A DNA stretch of 16,514 bases from Rubrivivax sp. (GTDB taxonomy: Bacteria > Pseudomonadota > Gammaproteobacteria > Burkholderiales > Burkholderiaceae_C). Below, in pieces: positions 12,674 to 16,514 of this stretch; the stretch's first letter is position 1; each line of letters begins with the position of its first letter. The position numbers were made by a program, and so were the translations under genes. Where the stretch lies: assembly GCA_027484885.1 (NCBI GenBank), contig JAIXSD010000180.1, positions 1 to 16,514 of the forward strand, written 5' to 3'. The notes beneath the pieces are model-generated. The model worked only from the letters and a program-made list of their open reading frames with translations, was not told the origin of the DNA and ran no database searches.

Positions 12674-14830
12674 TCACAGCGCGTTCATTTCCTTGAGCAG
12701 GCGGTCGGCCTTGTCCACCACCTTCATTTGCCACAGCATGTAGCGGGCATCCATGCAGATGCTGCGGGTCATCTTGGTGTTGAAGTCCCAGTTGGAGATG
12801 ACGGCGTCCAGCGTGCCGTCAAACAGCAGGCCCACCAGTTCGGCACGGCTGTTCAGCACCGGCGAGCCGGAATTGCCGCCGGTGGTGTCCAGCGTGGCCA
12901 GGAAGTTGACCGGCACGGAATCCAGGGACTTGACCGCGTACTTGTCGAACTGACGCGCTTCGATGGCCTTGCGCTGCACCTCGGGGGCGTCAAAGTCGCC
13001 CGTGCCGGTGTGCTTGGCGGTGATGCCGCGCAGGGTGGTGAAGGCCAGCCAGTCGTTGCCATCGGTGCCGGGCTTGCGGCCTTGGACATGCCCGTAGCTC
13101 ACGCGCAGGGTGCCGTTGGCATCGGGGTACAGGGCCTCGCCCTTGCTGGCCTTGAAGGCCATCAGGGCAGCCATGGTGTTGGCATAAGCCTGGTCGATGC
13201 GGCCTTCCAGTTCCTTGTCGCGCTTCTCGATGCGCTCGTCTTCCTCGTACAAGGCCACGGCGGCGGCGATGTAGGCGTCCTTGCTGGCGGCGAAATCGGC
13301 CACGCTGCGGTCCAGCCAGGCCAGGCGGCTGGCCTTGTCGGTCAGCTGGGTGGCGGCTTGCAGTTCCTGCAGGCGGGCCTTGACGGCCGCTTCGTCCATG
13401 CCGGCCTTCAGGCCCAGGGCCTTCAGCAGAGGCTGGTTCAGCTGCTCGGCCGGCTGAGCTAGGTACTTGGCGTAGAAGTGCGAGGCGAGGCGAATGTCGG
13501 TCTGCGCGTCGTAGCGGCGGTCTTGCGACTCCAGGCCTTGGCGCAGGCGCAGGGCATCGCGCTCCTGGTAACCCGGCTTGCGCTGGGCATCGGGCAGCAG
13601 GCGCTGCTGGGCGTTTTGGTACAGGCCGCGGGCGGTGCCCAGCAGACGCGGCGAGTAGGCGCGCAGGCTCGACTCGGTGCGGGCCAGGGCTTGGCGCTCG
13701 GCCAGCAGGCTTTCCACCGCGGCCAGGTCGGCGCCGTACTTGGCGCGGCGGGCGGCGTCGCTGTTCACCCAGGTCTTGAGGTCCTCAAAGGCCTTGCGCT
13801 TGCGCTCCAGGATGTCGCTGCCGGCATAGCTGGCCATCTGGCCCTGCATGTTCTTGGAGGCATTGCCCAGGCCTTGCACGGAGCCAGCCAGGGCGATCTC
13901 GGCCTCGCGGCGGCCGGCGGTTTCCTGCTTGATCAGGTCCAGCTGGGTCAGCATGTTCTGGATGCCGGTGGGCTGGGCGAAGCTGAAGGCAAAGTCCACC
14001 TCCTGCGGCAGGCGGTGGCGCTGGGTGCGGCCCGGGTAGCCGGTGACCATGACGAAGTCGCCTTCATTCAGCGGCGAGCTGGCCAGCTTCAGGTGGTGCT
14101 TGGGCTGGTAGGGCTTGTTGTCGGGGCTGAAATCCGCCGGCTTGCCGTCCGGGCCCACATAGGCACGGTAGAAGCTGTAGTCACCGGTGTGACGCGGCCA
14201 GATCCAGTTGTCGGTGTCGCCCCCGAAACGGCCCACCATATCGGCCGGCGCATGCACCAGGCGCACGTCGCGGATCTGCATCTGCTTGATCAGCTGGTAC
14301 TGCAGGCCGCCGTAAAAGCCGGCCACGCGGCAGCGGTAGGCCTTGTCCTGCTCGCAGGCGGCGACCAGGGCTTTTTCCTTGGCCTCGATGGCATCGACAC
14401 GGGCCTTGCCCGAGAGCGCAGCGGTCTTGGCGTCCAGCACCTGGGCGGTGACGTCCTTGACCTCTTCGGTCACGAAGATGCGGCTGCCCGGCGCGGCCGG
14501 CAGTTCGTCCTTGAGGTCCGCGGCCAGGAAGCCGTTCTTGAGCAGGTCGCGCTGCGGGGTCGAGTTGTACTGGATGCTGCCGTAGGCGCAGTGGTGGTTG
14601 GTGACCACCAGGCCTTGCGGCGACACGAAGGACGCGGTGCAGCCACCCAGGCTGACCACGGCGCCCATGGGGAACTCGGTCAGTTGGTTGAGACGGCTGG
14701 GGTCCAGCTTGAGCCCGGCGGACTTGAGCTGCTTGGCGATCTGCGGCAGCTGCTGCGGCATCCACATGCCTTCAGCGGCATGGGCGGCGGTGATGGCCAG
14801 CAACAAGCCGGCAGGGATCAGACGTTTCAT
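12674..14830 (-). CDS. S46 family dipeptidyl peptidase, DPP7-like (copy B)
   Basis: A 718-aa paralogue of the neighbouring S46 gene. Signal peptide MKRLIPAGLLLAITAAHA (1-18), then AEGMWMPQQLP. The triad H80, D207, S654 and the specificity glycine G672 are each exactly 11 residues below copy A, the difference in leader length, so the mature proteins align with no net gap. By eye about 70% of residues are shared. Identity is near complete around the catalytic His, the Asp region and the last 100 residues, and much lower in the middle helical domain. Predicted function is the same: removal of N-terminal dipeptides with hydrophobic P1 in the periplasm; fine specificity may differ through the lid domain. 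Start 14830 is chosen because the signal peptide begins there and the predicted transcription start lies near 14853. ATG 14860 would bury the signal. No strong ribosome binding site is present. Confidence 0.94.
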   Translation of the reverse strand: MKRLIPAGLLLAITAAHAAEGMWMPQQLPQIAKQLKSAGLKLDPSRLNQLTEFPMGAVVSLGGCTASFVSPQGLVVTNHHCAYGSIQYNSTPQRDLLKNGFLAADLKDELPAAPGSRIFVTEEVKDVTAQVLDAKTAALSGKARVDAIEAKEKALVAACEQDKAYRCRVAGFYGGLQYQLIKQMQIRDVRLVHAPADMVGRFGGDTDNWIWPRHTGDYSFYRAYVGPDGKPADFSPDNKPYQPKHHLKLASSPLNEGDFVMVTGYPGRTQRHRLPQEVDFAFSFAQPTGIQNMLTQLDLIKQETAGRREAEIALAGSVQGLGNASKNMQGQMASYAGSDILERKRKAFEDLKTWVNSDAARRAKYGADLAAVESLLAERQALARTESSLRAYSPRLLGTARGLYQNAQQRLLPDAQRKPGYQERDALRLRQGLESQDRRYDAQTDIRLASHFYAKYLAQPAEQLNQPLLKALGLKAGMDEAAVKARLQELQAATQLTDKASRLAWLDRSVADFAASKDAYIAAAVALYEEDERIEKRDKELEGRIDQAYANTMAALMAFKASKGEALYPDANGTLRVSYGHVQGRKPGTDGNDWLAFTTLRGITAKHTGTGDFDAPEVQRKAIEARQFDKYAVKSLDSVPVNFLATLDTTGGNSGSPVLNSRAELVGLLFDGTLDAVISNWDFNTKMTRSICMDARYMLWQMKVVDKADRLLKEMNAL

Positions 14831-14860
14831 GGGGGTCGACGCAGGTTGAGACGAATCCAT

Positions 14861-14904
14861 GACGATACACAGCCGCACAGACCATGACGAAAGACACAGC
14901 CGCA
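14861..14904 (-). promoter_or_regulatory. Promoter of S46 peptidase B with 11-bp direct repeat
   Basis: On the minus strand TATCGT (14866-14861) is a -10 candidate giving a leader of about 23 nt. TGCGGCTGTGT occurs twice in the same direction (complement of 14867-14877 and 14894-14904), 27 bp apart, the nearer copy abutting the -10. The farther copy also overlaps a GCCGCA-TT-TGCGGC inverted repeat (14899-14912). This arrangement suggests regulator binding, but no known box was recognised. Confidence 0.35.
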
Positions 14905-14972
14905 TTTGCGGCCCTGAAGCCGCAGTTTTCAGCCCCTGATTTACCCTGATGGCATGGACCCAAGAAACGAAA

Positions 14973-14994
14973 AAGCCCTCGCAGGCGAGGGCTT
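14973..14994 (-). terminator. Rho-independent terminator of the 117-aa protein gene
   Basis: On the minus strand AAGCCCTCG and CGAGGGCTT form a 9-bp stem around a 4-nt loop, followed by TTTCGTTTC, so the run after the stem begins with five Ts (two in the stem). It lies about 48 nt after the stop at 15042 and separates that gene from S46 peptidase B. Confidence 0.85.
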
Positions 14995-15041
14995 GCTCGA
15001 CGCCGGTTGCTGCCGGTTGGTGCCAGCAGCGCGGCGCGGGC

Positions 15042-15395
15042 TCAGTGCATCAGGCCAATCCACTCGCCCGCACGCTGGTAATCGCTGAACAGGCGCAGGG
15101 CCAGGGCGCGCAGGCCCGGGTTGGAGCAGGCATGGGCCCGCGCCAGGCATTCGAAGGCGTAAAGCCGGTCGTAGAGCATGCGGGTGGGCTGCAGCTGTTC
15201 GCCCTCATCGGCCATCAGCGCCTGAAAGCAATGCAGATCTGACAAGGCCACCGGGCCGGCAATCGGCAGGTCCAACTCGGGCGCAGCGCGCATGTCCATG
15301 CGCAGGCTGCTCGGGCTGTCGGCATTCACGGTGAAGTCCAGCGGGATCGGTGCGCCGGTGTTCAGGTCGGGCAGGAGATGCAGCGGGATGATCAT
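15042..15395 (-). CDS. Hypothetical protein, 117 aa
   Basis: A small soluble protein without signal peptide or membrane segment that I do not recognise. The N-terminal half is Pro/Leu/Asp-rich (MIIPLHLLPDLNTGAPIPLD). The second half is strongly helical, with LHCFQALMADEGEQ, RMLYDRLYAFECLARAHAC and ALRLFSDYQ, and could be a small helical bundle or partner-binding region. Coding is supported by third-position G+C bias, a ribosome binding site (GAGG, 6 nt before ATG 15395) and a clean terminator after the stop. Another ATG at 15422 is in frame but has no such site. It lies between terminators of its own and of dcd, so it seems to be a single-gene unit; its promoter must lie in 15396-15470. Confidence 0.7.
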   Translation of the reverse strand: MIIPLHLLPDLNTGAPIPLDFTVNADSPSSLRMDMRAAPELDLPIAGPVALSDLHCFQALMADEGEQLQPTRMLYDRLYAFECLARAHACSNPGLRALALRLFSDYQRAGEWIGLMH

Positions 15396-15472
15396 GGGGG
15401 GCCTCGCGGTTCCGGCCTGCACAGGACCGGGATGGCGCCATGATGCCGGCCATGGCCGAAACTTAAATGCGA

Positions 15473-15497
15473 AACAGCCGGTGATTCACCGGCTGTT
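15473..15497 (-). terminator. Terminator hairpin downstream of dcd
   Basis: AACAGCCGGTG and CACCGGCTGTT form an 11-bp perfect stem with a 3-nt loop, 34 nt after the dcd stop. Read on the minus strand it is followed by TCGCATTT, so the T-run is short (three Ts counting the stem end). On the plus strand it has TTTTCGC. Termination for dcd is likely, and it is perhaps bidirectional. Confidence 0.75.
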
Positions 15498-15530
15498 TTC
15501 GCTCAAGTTGGCGCGAGCCCGAACTGGGGG

Positions 15531-16100
15531 TCAGGTCTTGGGCAGGGTGACGCCGCGCTGGCCCTGGTACTTGCCGCCGCGGTCCTTGTAGCTGGTCTCG
15601 CAGACCTCGTCGCTCTCGAAGAACAAGACCTGGGCGCAGCCCTCACCGGCGTAGATCTTGGCCGGCAGTGGCGTGGTGTTGGAGAACTCCAGGGTCACAT
15701 AGCCTTCCCATTCGGGCTCGAAGGGCGTGACGTTGACGATGATGCCGCAGCGCGCGTAGGTGCTCTTGCCCAGGCAGATGGTCAGCACATTGCGCGGGAT
15801 GCGGAAGTACTCGACCGTGCGGGCCAGCGCAAAGCTGTTGGGCGGGATGATGCAGTAGTCGCCCTCGACATCGACAAAGCTCTTTTCGTCGAAGTTCTTC
15901 GGGTCCACCACCGTGCTGTGGATGTTGGTGAAGATCTTGAACTCGGGCGCACAGCGGATGTCGTAGCCGTAGCTGGAGGTGCCGTAGCTGACGATCTTCT
16001 CGCCGGCGGCGTTGGCGCGGATCTGGCCGGGCTCAAAGGGCTCGATCATGCCGTGCTGTTCGGCCATGCGCCGGATCCACTTGTCGCTCTTGATGCTCAT
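15531..16100 (-). CDS. dcd: dCTP deaminase
   Basis: A 189-aa cytosolic enzyme that deaminates dCTP to dUTP, which is then hydrolysed by dUTPase to dUMP for thymidylate synthesis. The length is typical and the sequence is conserved throughout: [13 protein letters not shown] near the N-terminus, [19 protein letters not shown] in the active site with S113 and R117, and TLEFSN with the catalytic glutamate E138. [11 protein letters not shown] follows, and a C-terminal tail ([12 protein letters not shown]) that closes over the nucleotide. It is the monofunctional homotrimeric type known from E. coli rather than a fused deaminase-dUTPase, judging from close similarity over the full length. Start ATG 16100 has GAGGGA about 10 nt upstream and TAAAAT as -10. 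It is a single-gene unit with its own terminator. Confidence 0.97.
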   Translation of the reverse strand: MSIKSDKWIRRMAEQHGMIEPFEPGQIRANAAGEKIVSYGTSSYGYDIRCAPEFKIFTNIHSTVVDPKNFDEKSFVDVEGDYCIIPPNSFALARTVEYFRIPRNVLTICLGKSTYARCGIIVNVTPFEPEWEGYVTLEFSNTTPLPAKIYAGEGCAQVLFFESDEVCETSYKDRGGKYQGQRGVTLPKT

Positions 16101-16130
16101 TGCTGACGGTCCCTCGTTGCTGTGGCCTGC

Positions 16131-16136
16131 ATTTTA
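16131..16136 (-). promoter_or_regulatory. -10 element of dcd
   Basis: TAAAAT on the minus strand is the best -10 hexamer in the window. It lies 30 nt upstream of ATG 16100 and gives a leader of about 24 nt containing GAGGGA. It sits 54 bp after the stop of the upstream peptide-binding protein gene, so dcd can be transcribed alone. Confidence 0.5.
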
Positions 16137-16190
16137 GGCGCGGGCTCGGGGATCGGACTCAGGCCCCGGCTCCGGCTCAGGCTTGAAGCC

Positions 16191-16514
16191 TCAGGGCTTG
16201 AGCGTGATGCCGTCGAATCGGTAGTTGCCGTCCGGCGCCAGCTTGAAGCCCTGCACCCGCTGGCGCACCGCCACCGCGATCTTGCCGTGGGCGATCGGTG
16301 TCCAGGGCAGCTGGGCCAAGGCCATGCGCTGGGCCTGGCTGTAGAACTTCTTCCGTTCCGAAACATCCAGGGTCTGGCGGGCCTTGGCAAGAAGGGCGTC
16401 ATACGCAGGCTCGCACCAGAAGCTGCCGCTGGCGGCACCGCAGCTCAGCTGGCCCAAGGTAGAGGCCGGATCGGCTTCGCCGTTCCAACCGATCATGGCC
16501 GTGTCATGCTCGCC
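16191..16514 (-). CDS. DppA-like peptide/solute-binding protein, C-terminal fragment (gene continues past window)
   Basis: The last 107 residues of a family 5 extracellular solute-binding protein; the frame is open to the right edge, so the gene is cut by the window and not broken. Recognisable DppA-type elements in order: MIGWNGEADP (family: GWTGDNGDP), the paired-cysteine stretch LSCGAASGSFWCEPAYD, DALLAKARQTLDVSERKKFY, QAQRMALAQLPWTPIAH and the terminal YRFDGITLKP. In E. coli DppA this C-terminal lobe belongs to a periplasmic protein delivering dipeptides to an ABC importer. Permease genes (dppB-F) would be expected downstream on the minus strand but are absent; dcd follows instead. Other substrates of the family (oligopeptides, nickel, glutathione) cannot be excluded, although the Cys pair and end motif fit DppA best. 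Confidence 0.9.
   Translation of the reverse strand, partial: GEHDTAMIGWNGEADPASTLGQLSCGAASGSFWCEPAYDALLAKARQTLDVSERKKFYSQAQRMALAQLPWTPIAHGKIAVAVRQRVQGFKLAPDGNYRFDGITLKP

Noticed and set aside
10613..13462. A 949-codon open frame on the plus strand running across both S46 genes and their intergenic terminator
   Set aside because: It is antisense to two certain genes, and its translation is an Ala/Gly/Leu/Gln/His-rich mirror of them with no domain. Long antisense frames are expected where third positions are almost all G or C.
13478..14887. A 469-codon plus-strand frame antisense to S46 peptidase B
   Set aside because: Same G+C mirror effect; no ribosome binding site, domain or signal supports it.
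16140..16193. AGGC-TTGAA-GCCT hairpin near the end of the DppA-like gene as a terminator
   Set aside because: A 4-bp stem that overlaps the coding end, with no T-run after it.

Overview
The window is very G+C-rich, and its protein-coding style and gene content point to a betaproteobacterium of the order Burkholderiales, probably near the Rubrivivax/Roseateles/Leptothrix group. This placement is inferred from the character of the proteins (DinB variant, S46 peptidases, TPR-GAF kinase) and base composition, not from a marker gene. No rRNA, tRNA, CRISPR array, insertion sequence or prophage gene was seen. It reads as ordinary, densely packed chromosome with many short transcription units.

Layout, left to right. 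(1) 1-222 holds a regulatory region with ATGAA half-sites repeated on an exact 11-bp grid. It precedes a secreted protein of unknown function (223-888, +). (2) A methyl-accepting chemotaxis protein (907-2913, -) is divergent from a bacteriohemerythrin (3280-3765, +), with 366 bp between them. (3) A Y-family DNA polymerase IV variant (3847-5133, +) lies behind an A-tract and palindrome promoter. (4) A cytoplasmic TPR-GAF histidine kinase (5291-7705, +) appears to start at CTG. (5) A small YbaN/DUF454 membrane protein (7724-8146, -) is divergent from an FMN-dependent L-lactate dehydrogenase-like enzyme (8247-9398, +). (6) A lone periplasmic solute-binding protein follows (9409-10227, -). (7) Two tandem S46 dipeptidyl peptidases (10313-12502 and 12674-14830, both -) are separated by a strong terminator. 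(8) A 117-aa unknown protein (15042-15395, -), dCTP deaminase (15531-16100, -) and the C-terminal end of a DppA-like peptide-binding protein (16191 to the right edge, -) complete the window.

Functional themes. The two S46 peptidases should release dipeptides in the periplasm, and the DppA-like protein at the right edge belongs to a family that captures them for import; the link is by family role, not shared transcription. The chemoreceptor next to the oxygen-binding hemerythrin suggests, but does not prove, a link between oxygen and taxis. DinB and Dcd concern DNA damage tolerance and dUTP/dTTP supply.

Most interesting points: the 11-bp-phased repeats at the left edge, the probable CTG start of the kinase, the mosaic conservation of the tandem S46 pair with its related flanking hairpins, the unusual DinB and its promoter, and several genes whose -10 element lies so close to the ATG that they look leaderless. 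Nothing in the window looks like a wholly new multi-gene system.
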